This document shows, piece by piece, positions 44,640 through 55,700 of a DNA stretch of 64,000 bases. Both the position numbers and the translations under genes were made by a program. Source of the stretch: Bombyx mori (taxonomy: Eukaryota > Arthropoda > Insecta > Lepidoptera > Bombycidae); the NCBI RefSeq assembly GCF_030269925.1, contig NC_085119.1, positions 17,643,001 through 17,707,000 on the forward strand, given 5' to 3'. The notes beneath the pieces are model-generated. The model was not told where the DNA came from, did no database searches, and was given only the letters and a program-made list of their open reading frames with translations. The stretch's first letter is position 1. Each line of letters starts with the position of its first letter.

Positions 44640-45856
44640 GTAAAATGAATTAAACAAACATAAATTCATAACAGTATATTGCATATTTGTCAACACATTT
44701 ATTATACAAAATTTACATTTAACTAATTTGGTTAACTAAGTATTTCTCATGTGTCATTATGTGTGCATGTTTCACTTATTTATAAATGAAGCTTTATAAT
44801 ACCATTTTACCAAAGATCTTTGCTTAGTTTTCGGTTGTTAATAGTTATATAGCTCACGTCCCACCTGGTGGTGGCTACTGAAATCCATAAACAAAAGTCA
44901 ATAGTGCTGGCCAAGGATGAAGGCTCAGGTTTCCCATTTCTATTAAATTACCAATAGGACAGCTGACTTAATCTAATTTCATTATAGAAATTCTTTTGTA
45001 AAATAAATGTGTTATCCAAAATTAATATAAATTAATTTGTAAATCTGTTCAGAAATTGATAGCTTAAAACATCTTGAAATCTAGTAGTGGGGGCACTTAA
45101 CAAAAATAAGATACTTTTCCATGTTTATAATGCTGCTTTGGGAATTATAAATGTTTGGAATTAGCTTGTGAACTACATAAAGACTTATTTTTTTAAAAGA
45201 GTTTGTTTTTACACATAAAAAGAAACATTTTTAAAAAGGTTTTTTTTTTTCATAATAAATTAGCAATGAATGCATATATTATAAACCAATAATCTGAAGC
45301 AAAAGGCAGGCATTCAGAATCAAATGCCAACAAAAATCTGCCTACATGACAATGTAAAGCTGAAATGAATATTCTTTATTTTGTTTTTAAACATTATTTG
45401 TAATTGTGCTTCAATACTAAATGTGGAGATCTAAAAGCTGCGTTTCTTTAATCTGTGCTTACAATATAATTCTGAATTTCTAAATTCTTAGTGCCTAAAA
45501 TCATGGCTAGTGGGGCATGTGGTACATCCAGCATCATCCTGTCTCTTTATGAAGTAAATTAAAATTTTGGGACTAACTATTTTTTTTAACTGTAATTTTT
45601 TTTTCGTGAACTTCATTTGTTTTCCTCATACCACAGCACTATGAATTTATAAAATGTGGGGAGTGAGGTGATATCTAGTTTTGAACCTGAACAAGCAATA
45701 TATTAAATTATATTTTTTGTATTTTAAGTAAAATATAATATATATTTATTGCTTCCCAAGGTGTTTCCCATTATATTTTAAATGCCTTATCGTTTCTTCA
45801 AACCAATCATGGGGATCATTGGAGGGGAAAAAAGAACTTGGAAAGAAAAAACTGAA
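44640..45856. other. AT-rich intergenic DNA
   Basis: No gene recognised. 44840-44890 is a short Bm1-like remnant (AGCTCACGTCCCACCTGGTG). Confidence 0.35.
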
Positions 45857-46300
45857 GTCGTCATGGCCTAAAGGATAAGATGTCCAGTGCATTCATATCT
45901 AGCGATGCAACAGTGTTCAAATCCTGCAGGCGGGCACCAACTTTTCATTAGAAAAATTACGTACTTAACGAATGTTCACGATTGACTTCCACGGTGAAGG
46001 AATAACATCTTGTAATAAAAATGAAACCTGCAAAATTATAATTTGCATAATTACTGGTGGTAGGACCTGTTGTGAGTGCACACGGATAGGTACCACCGCC
46101 TTATCTATTTCCGCCATGAAGATGTAATGCGTTTCGGTTTGAAGGGTGGGGCAGCCATTGTAACTATACTGAGACTTTAAAAGTTATATCTCAAGATGGG
46201 TGGCGCATTTACGTTGTAGATGTCTATGGGCTCCAGTAAACACTTAACACCAGGTCGGCTGTGAGCTCGTCCATCCATCAAAGCAATAAATATAAAAAAG
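45857..46300 (+). repeat. Bm1 SINE, near full length
   Basis: Head GTCGTCATGGCCTAAAGGAT, body with TTGACTTCCACGGTGAAGGA, tail CTCGTCCATCCATCAAAGCA, then a short A-rich end with TATAAAAAAG. Confidence 0.87.
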
Positions 46301-46315
46301 ACAAACCTGTTCATC

Positions 46316-46402
46316 ACACTATGTTTGCCCGACATTGGAATTGAACCCACAACACGCGGCGCAACAGTCAGGGCCAATAGCTACTGCACCACCGAGTTAC
46401 TC
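46316..46402 (-). repeat. tRNA-headed SINE (second family), head region
   Basis: On the minus strand: GGTGCAGTAGCTATTGGCCC (A-box-like), GGGTTCAATTCCAATGTCGG (B-box match GGTTCAATTCC), then GGCAAACATAGTGTGATGAA. This is a common lepidopteran tRNA-derived SINE head and distinct from Bm1. Not a functional tRNA gene. Confidence 0.6.
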
Positions 46403-46539
46403 AACGATTGCTTGCACAGATCACATCAGAAGGAATTCACTGAGCCTCTAAAGATGCTTGGACCGTAAAAAAAACCACTACCCGCTTTTCATGTCAAATC
46501 GTCATAAGGGTCCCTCCCACTTAATATTTTTTTTCTGGG

Positions 46540-46830
46540 CTGGTAGCCGATCCTTTACGAGGTCCCCGCACCTAGGGCGTGCGCGCGCTATGTGGGACCG
46601 GAGAGTACGCAGATGCTAGGAGAGGACCGTAGTAGAGGTCTGTTCTGTCTGCTCTTTGTTTGAGTGCTGATTATCTATATGTGTATATGTATATCTAAAC
46701 ATATATAAATATGTTTGTCTGTCTCTGGTACCCATAAAACACGGGGGATCCTAAATTGGGGCCGGAAGATCGTGCGTGATTTGTTCTCAGTTATTATTAT
46801 TATTATTAATAGTTACCTGCATTATTCACC
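46540..46830 (+). repeat. Interspersed-repeat 3' end
   Basis: Contains TATGTTTGTCTGTCTCTGG, TACCCATAAAACACGGGGGA, CCTAAATTGGGGCCGGAAGA and a TTATTATTATTATTA tail at about 46791-46808. This has the form of a retroposon 3' end in Lepidoptera; the class is uncertain. Confidence 0.5.
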
Positions 46831-46928
46831 ACCTGGCTGGGCTCGGATCTGAACTATAAATTTTTTTATTTTTTTAATTGCCTGAGTTTTAGTCCAGTGA
46901 GCCATTTTTCTTCCAATGTATTATTGAA

Positions 46929-47189
46929 GCCGCGGGGCGAGGCTAGTCTAAAAAAAGTCTCCTCAGTTACTCCTTATATCATCAGCTACCTATCAGTGAA
47001 AGTTTCGTCAAAATCGGTACAGCCGTTTCAGAGATTTGCCGGAACAAACAGACAGACAGACAGACAAAAATTGTAAAAAATGTTATTTTGGTGTATGTAC
47101 CGTATATATTCATAATATGCATGTAGTAAAAAGCGATTATTTCAATATTACAAACAGACACTCCAATTTTATTTATATGTATAGATTTA
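46929..47189. repeat. RTE-derived non-autonomous element
   Basis: Recognisable blocks: CGCGGGGCGAGGCTAGTCTA, AGTGAAAGTTTCGTCAAAAT, CAGCCGTTTCAGAGATT, a GACA microsatellite (47047-47068), and ACAAACAGACACTCCAATTT. These are typical of a widespread lepidopteran RTE/SINE family. Confidence 0.6.
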
Positions 47190-48158
47190 AACCTGAAGGT
47201 ACAGTAAGTTAACAAAATAAAACCTATAAACAATGTCGCGTTCCCAGCATATTACCATATTTTGTAATCAAACATTGTATACACAGCTATAAGCTATGTC
47301 ATGTTTGTACGTGATTACTGGTGGCTCAAATGCCTTCCTAGTTTCATCAGGGGACAGGTGGGCGAGCAAATACTCAGTCAGAGTTCTGACGTTCCTCAAC
47401 ACTAATTGAAAGTCTTTTTGTTACTTGCTGACGGGCGTACGTTATAACGCAATACATTCACGCCCTCGCTGTGACGATGACTGCCGTCTTCACTGAATCG
47501 TTAGACAGTACTCGCCTCGCGACAAGCCTCAAGAGTTTCGGTGTGCGACTGTCGACAACCGTTACTGTCTTCCTTTTACCTTCACTCCATTGTGTTAGAT
47601 GTTGCGATAGTTGGATACTTATTAGTTCTTGACTCAAAATCAATTTTAAAATTTCAGTACGTCAAGCACGAAAATCTATCGAATTTGTAATGCGAATGTC
47701 TCGAGTCCTCGATACGAAAACGGATCATAAGATTAAATGGTAGTACTGGATAGCCAGCCTTCGAGATTTACGTTACCGTATGTCCAAACAATTTTCGTGC
47801 CCTCGATTAAGAGTATAAGTTTCGAGAACGTGACGCGTCGATTGCGAAACGAAAGTAAGTAAACTCATTCGTGCTGCTGAATTTCATTCTTTCTACGGCC
47901 GGTAGGGGGCGCTGTTTAAATCCTATACATTTTTTCTAGATAGCGATACGAATACTTTTTCGATAGTCATTCGTGCTCGTCCCTCAGGTCAGTCTTCGTA
48001 ATTTGAAATACGACTGAACTTGATCACACAAGGTATATTGTGAAAATATTTTATGTAATGAATAAATAATTAGATAAATAAATATTGTGTATACTATTTG
48101 TGCATTAATATGTAAAACACTATATGTACAGAATAATATGTGTGAGTAGTATAGTATA
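47190..48158. other. No feature recognised
   Basis: Intergenic sequence, no exon or repeat end that I can support. Confidence 0.3.
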
Positions 48159-48474
48159 TACACTACCGTCCAAAAGTTTGGAAGCAGTCAGTCAGTTTTA
48201 TTTTGATCTTAACTTAAAAATTAAGCAATAGTAAATTTCTTGAAATATTCTCCATTTCATTTTTTCTGCTCTCTCTCCAATAATGTACACAAATGCTCTG
48301 AATTTGTTGATGATCCATTTCTTACCCTTCTGTCGAGTTCAATGTAAAGTTCAGAAGTAAGAAAGTTCAATGGGACAATTCAAGAAAGGTCAGGTCATTG
48401 AGATGGCCGTTGCAAATTTTAATCTTTTTTTCTTTTTCCAAAAGCTCTGACAAAGTTTCGACGACCGCTTAGGA

Positions 48475-48895
48475 TTATAGCGTCTTGTTAAAAAGTGAAT
48501 TCAGGACCAATGTTATTTGTCCACTGGGTATGGCGGTATCTTTGAGAATTCGAAGAGCCTTATTAGCTATTATAGCTTCAATGAGTTTTTTGGTTATCTT
48601 CACAAGACTACCGGGCTTATTGTTGCCGAAACTTGTCCAAACCCTGACATGACCACCACCGTGTTTGATGGCAGACACTGTACGTGCTTCCCTCTCTTCT
48701 TGTGACCAGTGGATAAACACGCGTCTATTGGACCCGAAAATTATAAGTGATTTCCCATTGAGCTATGGTCCAGTTTTTATGCGCCTCATTCTAATCTAAT
48801 CTTTTTTTTGCCGATTTGTCGTTGACTGTATCCTCCTCGCGTAGTGTACAAATAGCGCTTCGTTGTTCTAGTGTGATTTGCTTGCGTTTTGCCAT
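48475..48895 (-). pseudogene. Tc1-like transposase remnant
   Basis: Starts at 48895 with MAKRKQITLEQRSAICTLRE, the N-terminal helix-turn-helix of Tc1 transposases. A frameshift follows (GYSQRQIGKK continues in another frame), then a deletion jumping to HKNWTIAQWEIT. It continues through FIHWSQEEREARTVSAIKHG and HVRVWTSFGNNKPGSLVKI. The C-terminal catalytic part is missing. Non-functional. Confidence 0.75.
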
Positions 48896-49031
48896 TTTCA
48901 GAAGGATAGGTACGAGCAAAGCAGTAAGGGAAATCTTCCTAATACAGACAATATTAATATCACAACTTTCGCGTGCTCAAGTGCGACTAAATACGGTCCT
49001 AAAAATTTAAACTAGCAAAAATGCGAAAATG

Positions 49032-49320
49032 CGAAGCGAAGCGAGGGCGGGTCGCTAGTAAAATATAAATTAAGTAGCGACCCGCCCTCGCTTCGCTTCG
49101 GAAACTGTAATTTATTATTGATTTCTCCGCTATTCAATGGATGTTATTATACATATTCCTCTTCAATTATCTATTAAAACAAAAACCGCATCAAAATCCC
49201 TAGCGTAGTTTTAAAGATTTAAGCATACATAGGGATACCTATAGGGACAGAGAAAACGACTTTGTTTTATACTATTTATGTAGTGATGATACAATTTTTT
49301 ACTGCATACAGTCCCGCTGT
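49032..49320 (-). repeat. RTE-like element(s) nested in Tc1 copy
   Basis: Minus-strand reading has CTTTGTTTTATACAAAGTCG-type sequence, then AATCTTTAAAACTACGCTAG and ATGCGGTTTTTGTTTTAATA, ending CGAAGCGAAGCGAGGGCGG, a frequent lepidopteran RTE-derived 3' end. A second such end faces it at 49032-49057, forming a perfect hairpin. Confidence 0.55.
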
Positions 49321-49529
49321 TCTTTTTGTACAAAAACATATTATGTGTTTTCAAACTTATGGACGGTAGTAGTAGAGGTAGGTAGTTAGTAGTACAAAGG
49401 TATAGAATATATACTTACATAAGTATGTTTGGTATCTTCAAATAAATGTAGGGTGCACCGCGGGCACTGTTCGGTAGGTATGGTTAATTAAAAAAGTCAT
49501 AAATGCCACGAATATATTGTGTATTGTAG

Positions 49530-49794
49530 TGCATGACGAGGTGCGGCTCGTGTGCCGACCTGGTGATCGAGATCCCGGGCTCCGGCGCGGGCGAGGATGG
49601 AGACAGCGTGAGCGGCTTGTACCGGCTAGACTACCGGCCGCCCGAGGGCACGCCCGCCCCGAACCACACCGTCCCCGCGCGCGCCTCTACCATTAACTTT
49701 CAAGGCCTGCCCGGCACCAAGTATCATTTCATGCTCTACTACTCCAACTCTACCTTCCCTGATTTGCTCACCTGGAACCAAACGATAATTACGG
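49530..49794 (+). CDS. Ptp10D: Ptp10D exon: FN3 domain 1
   Basis: After acceptor gtattgtag; donor ACGG|gtattg, phase 1. Codes [17 protein letters not shown] to TWNQTIIT. It starts just after the expected signal peptide, so an upstream exon is missing. Confidence 0.88.
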
Positions 49795-52700
49795 GTATTG
49801 CTATATTTATTTAATCAGATCGTATGTTTATATAAATAAACCTTTTACGGAGAATGAAGTTATGACGTGAACGCTCGCAGCGCCGGAGCCGCCAACGAAC
49901 TTGACGGTGACCTTGGGCCGCAACAAGCAAGCCACCATATCCTGGTCGCCACCCACCCAGGGTAACTATACGGGCTTTCGTTTTAAGGTAATTTTATTGA
50001 ATTGTTTCCACATTGATCCGCCGGCATTTGACGTCGATCTCAGTCTTCCAATTAAATTTTAGATAAAGTTTCATAATTTGAATGACGTTTTACTGTAAAA
50101 GTAGTAACCGGCTCGTGTCAAGTAGAGGTGAGGTCGTCGCGTGTGTGGGTGAGGGCGGGACTGTAGTGGGCGCGTGGCGGCGCAGGTGATCCCGCTGACG
50201 GAGCGCGCGGAGGGCGGCCAGCGCAACATCACGGTGGAGCGCGGCAACGACACGCACGTGCTGCGCGACCTGTTCCCCGGCGCCACCTACCAGCTGCACG
50301 CCTTCACGCTGCTGCACGACAAGGAGAGCGCCGCCTACGCCTCGCGCAACTTCACCACAAGTCAGTAACCGACCGACTAGCCTTACCGTCGCGCATTGTC
50401 CGACATCTCGTCTCGGCAACCCTTCCGGTTTATAGCAGTGCAACGGACACGCAATACCAAATTTGGATGCAAAAAAATGTCACCCCTATTTATTAACTGT
50501 TTATTATTAATTATTATTATAGCCGGCCACCGCGGAGGGTTCGTCCCGTATTGCCTTGCTGCAAATATATCCGCAAAATGCGCAAAAAGTTTCAAAGTTG
50601 TAAAATATAGCGAACGAAACATCATTGTATTCACGATAGATACGAGTAGATAGAGAGCTAGATATAGTACAGAGTCGACGATATATGTGCTATGTACACG
50701 TTACACGAGGCTGTCCGTCTGGGTGCGGATCGCGCGACATTGTCAGATCGACTCGACCCTCACCTTCATATTGGATTTTATAGATCTTGAAATTGTTTAT
50801 AACTACGCATCATTGTGATTGAAGTCGGTAGATCTACGCCTGGTTAATGGCACGTCATGATATGTGCGGTGACGTCGCCTCGAGTTGTCGAGCCTGTGTG
50901 GGATACGGCGGGAAGCAGGAGGGTGGGGGCGTCCTAGTTACTACGACGACTACCTTCAGTACTATATTCCATCATATTAATTCGCAAAAAGCTTCTAAAC
51001 AAAACCAGTTTGTTAGTACACTCCACGATGATCTCATTGATGTATTTATGATATATTTTAGAATCGGTTTGAATAAAAATTTGTTGATAACTGATAGAAT
51101 CGAACGGGCAGGCTACGACGCCTCGCCCGGAGCCGCAGCACTTTGCTCTAAGCAGTAAGAGATATGACATAGGACATTGATACACTATCATTAAATATTT
51201 CAACACAACAATGAGTGTCCTTGAATAGACTCAGGAAACATCAGAACAATAGCTCCGTCACGTCTGGTACGTGATGTGACACTATTGTGCGCTTATCGAG
51301 GCTTCTGTCGTCCGCGCTCTTCGATAGACTGTCGACGTTTAAACTCGTGACCAGTTGACGCTGACATGTCGAATGTAGGTTCTCTTACTCAAGACCGTCT
51401 ATAATTCGGCAATTCGACTAGATCGTTGTAAAAGTGTAGTTGCGTAACGGGTGTTGTGTAAGCGCAATGAAACCGCAAACTGACGTTTTCTCAGCTGTGA
51501 GTGCCCAAGCCTGGCTGCGCATTCTACGCACGCGCCGATACAAAGGGTACGGGCCCACGGACAGTATGCGTCCGGCACTAACTGTCAGTTAACGGCGCCG
51601 CGTCGTGGTACCGTGGATCGTCATTATTGTTGAGTCTGATGTGTATTTTGTATGTTACGGCTGCGGCTGCCGCGCACAGGAGCCGGGAGCGCAGGGTAAG
51701 CTCCCACGCGTCGTGCGTCACCGCCGCATGTGCCGCCTGCTCCACGCATGCATGTTGTGTGCAACTACTAGTTTTGTTTGCTTGTCTTCACATCTGCCTA
51801 CTTCTTTATTTTGCCTAACCTAATTTTATTGAATGTATGGTATTTATTATGTACGCATGAACGCCTCAATTTCATATTTTTCCGAAAATTCAAGTGAAAT
51901 AGCAAGTTATATGAGTTTTTCAGACTTTAAAATATTCATTAAAATATAATGCCTTCGCTCGTGTGTTCAACCTTGAATCTGTCTGGCGACCAACTAACGC
52001 TATTATGACTAAAAATACACATTGCCGTACTATTCAATAACAAAAAATGTTTGTATAAAACAACTAAATGGCTTGAAACTATTAGTACGATGCTAATTAT
52101 TGAAATTGTAAATGAAAGTCAATATATACAGTCGTGGTCAACTAATTAGGGACAATCTCTAGTTAAGCCAAATTCTGAATTTTTTTTTTATTTTCCAACG
52201 AATCTTAGCAATATTCCATATCTTTTACATGTAAGTGTAATTAGTCATTTATGTGCGCGATTATACAAACAATAACAACTTCTTAAACATTAAACCTCTT
52301 TACAGTATAGCTGATACAATATCATAGTGCTATTGGTTCAAAGAATGCTGGCTGGCCATTTAATTACGGACACTGAGGTATTGCGTTCTAATTTCAAAAT
52401 TGGAATTTTAATACTTTTTTGTTTCTTTTCTTATTGTTAAGTGGTCGTTTTGGCGGCAATCCAGGTTTTTTATTTTAAGTTTTGAGAATTATTTTGAAGA
52501 AAAATGGGCAAAAATAAAAGTTGCGATCTTACACTACGAAAAATTATCATGAAGTTTGTCGGGCGTGGTTAGTCATACCGAAGGATAGCACAACATTCAA
52601 ATTGTTCAAAAACTATGGTATGCAATGCAGTGCAACATTTCAAGCGCTATAACACAGCTTTAAATGTGTCCAGAACAAAAAGATCGAGAAAAACGACTCC

Positions 52701-55700
52701 GCAAGAAGATAGAATGATAACCAGGTTAGCTAAGAAATATCCGTTTCTAAGCTTTATTTTAATTAAACACCAAGTGTTTGGGGTAAACGAAAGAGCCGGT
52801 GTATCTGCGAGGACCGTTCGACAACGTTTGGTAGAAGCAGGGTTGTTCGGAAGAGTGGCTCGCAAAGTACCGTTGTTGAAGAAAGAACATAGAAATGCTC
52901 GTTTGGCATTTGCACGTAAATATGGACATTGGACCTGCTGAGGAGCATCTCCCTATTATATGGACGTTTCAGAAGGATAACGACCCGAAACATACCGCCC
53001 ATTCAGTCAAGTCGTTTCTTACTAGTCAGTTTGTATCGGTGCTAGATTGGCCAGCAAATAGCCCGGACCTCAAGCCAATTGAGCACCTTTGGCACGAAAT
53101 CAAGAAAAAAGTTGCCACTTATCGTAATACAAATTTGGATGAATTTCATGAAGCTTTTTGTGAGGCATGGGCAAACATTCCTGTCGAAACATGTCAGAAA
53201 CTGATAATGTCTATGCCACATCGGTGTCAAGCGGTAATTACTAACAAAGGTTTTGCTACTGGGCACTGATTTTACACGTAATAAAATGGAGCTGTTAAAT
53301 ATATTATAACACTGAAGATTATAAGTTTTGTGTAACTGTATTTTTCATTATACTTTACTGTCCTTAATTAAATGTCCGCTACAGAATTGTACCTTAATAT
53401 TTAATACATGTTTAATCTTTGATATTAAATACTTTTTCTATTTATTAAATCTTTTATTTACAGCCATTTATAGCAAAATAATCGGACCACATTATGCATA
53501 TAATAGGTGCTGAGAAATCAATAGGGTTTTATATTTAAATGTACATAACCGGTTATAGCCCTTCACTATCTTGAATGTCCCTAATTAGTTGACCACGACT
53601 GTATGTATATATTTTTTCCTACCTATTCGCTGGTGGCTTAAAGGGTTATTTCAGCTACGCGCGGACGGAAGGTGAGCTCACGGGCTCGACCTCAAATAAA
53701 TTGCAAACACTGGCCGTAACAAGAGCAGTGCCTCGTAGAATCTACCACCGGATCGGAATCGCAACCCACTCAGAAGATCTGGCGAGAAATTTAGTGGGTT
53801 ATGTCTGAGAGAGTCAATATAATAAGAGATATAAGAACACTAGGTACGCCTTCAGCTTCTTCGTCATCCGCGGGAATCAATAGTCAATATAACATAACCG
53901 TTTCTACTACGGACAACTAATTATGAAAAATACACATCATGAAAGAGTACTTACTATAAATAACACAATTACCCAGCCCTAGGACTGTTTCGAAATAATG
54001 ATTTCAATTGTGTGTTCGATCAGTACGGCAGAATTCAGCGCGATACAAGATGTCACACATATACATATACAAGTAGGTATATATGAGCGGATGCTGGGCG
54101 CGGACACAAATTATCAGTTACATTAACTATAAAGCATTCGTTGCGTAATTACTATTAAAGCACTTTCGAATTCATTTTTGAATCAAAAAACGACACAAAT
54201 TACCTCCACCTCGGTATGGTGCGGCAACGGAAGGCCATGTCTACCTAGGTACCTACTTCACAACAATACAATTAAGCTACGTCCGCTCTCGAAGTAGTCT
54301 TAAGTAAATTCATGAATCATGAGCAGCGTAGAAAGCGCCGCGAGCTGCGACCGGGACACGTCCTGCTCCGCCGTGACGTCACAACACAAACACATTCAAC
54401 TTCAAACTTGTCATTGTGCATAGTGTACGCCGCCTCAAGTTGTAAACCAATATAACGAACGGACCGCAGATCAGCGTCGTCGGAGCTCGACAATTGTGGC
54501 CAAACAATAAACGTTTGCATTGATGGCGTGTCAGACTTCTTCTGATGTTCAGCATGGCTCAGTATGGCATCGTAATGATTTCTCATTATGATGCCATATA
54601 TATACACTAAGCAAAGTCATAATGTGGTGCGAAAAGCGGCCGCAGACATATTCAAAATCCAATGCTGCCACGCTTAAGGTAAAATATGCTTCTAAACAAT
54701 AAGTCGTATTGAAAGGTTTGGGGGCCATATTTCTTAAAATTGTAATTCCGTGCGGAGGCTGACCGAGCGGCGGCGCGGCGCCCCTCTCGGGACTGGTTTG
54801 CGAAACGCGTTGCGGTCACGCGGAAACGAACTAATACAAATACACTACTAGGTGCGCTCCGTGGTTCTGCGTTAACTTTGAAATAACTTAAAAACATTAC
54901 TCCACGCGTTTGTGCGGTCTCATCCTTCAGCTACATATGCTCTACACGTGTGTGCCACCATTCGTTTTTCTATTTTCCCTGTAATTCCCTTATAGATACT
55001 TTCCGTTTCGTAGCTGTCTGTAGACTGTTAGGGTACGGAGCTCCGCGCTAACTACCGCTAATTGAATGAAAAACACAGGATCTTCAATTATGATGCGGTG
55101 ATAGTTCTACGACGGAAACCTTCCCTGGAGTGCTGAGAACAATTGCATAACTCTCACCTCAGTGGAATCACTGGTTTAAGAACACATACAGACATCTATT
55201 TTTATTTAAATATATCTAAATAAGATAAACTTACTGGTGTTAATATTGTAGGCCCACACGGGTAAGGGTCACACAGTCATACAGTCAATCTGAAGGCTGG
55301 AATAACCCTCACAGAATGTAAGTGGAGCTTCGGCCTTCTGTCTCGAGGTGGACGGTGACGTTCACTTTGAGCTGTCTATGTGCCCCCGTAGCCTCGCAAC
55401 ACTAGGCGTGTCTGTGTGTGTACCACTAGAGGCACCGACTGGATACATTAGTGCTTACTCGGGATAGTTTTTGGCAGTTCCCTTAATGTAAAACCTTTTA
55501 TAGTTTTACAATAACTAGTGCCTGCCTATTGTTTACTATTCGACCATAATGGCTGGCTCCCAAGGTCCGGGTTCATTTTATTAACAAGTATACCTTTATA
55601 TATTAACATTTCAAAATATAATTGATACACTAAAGCTACTACAGAAAAAACGAAATCGATGGATAAACAGAAGGTGTACACATATACAATCTAAGTATAG

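Larger units (their letters stand above)
48159..49373 (-). mobile_element. Internally deleted Tc1-like transposon with nested insert
   Basis: Matching inverted ends: CTACCGTCCAAAAGTTTGG near 48163 and, read inward from the right, CTACCGTCCATAAGTTTGA. TA dinucleotides lie next to the ends. Transposase remnants are on the minus strand. A separate RTE-like repeat lies inside at about 49030-49320. Confidence 0.75.

Noticed and set aside
51672..51700. Possible micro-exon in the large Ptp10D intron (cag … gtaagc)
   Set aside because: Only about 16 nt between the sites, and the flanking exons already join in frame without it.
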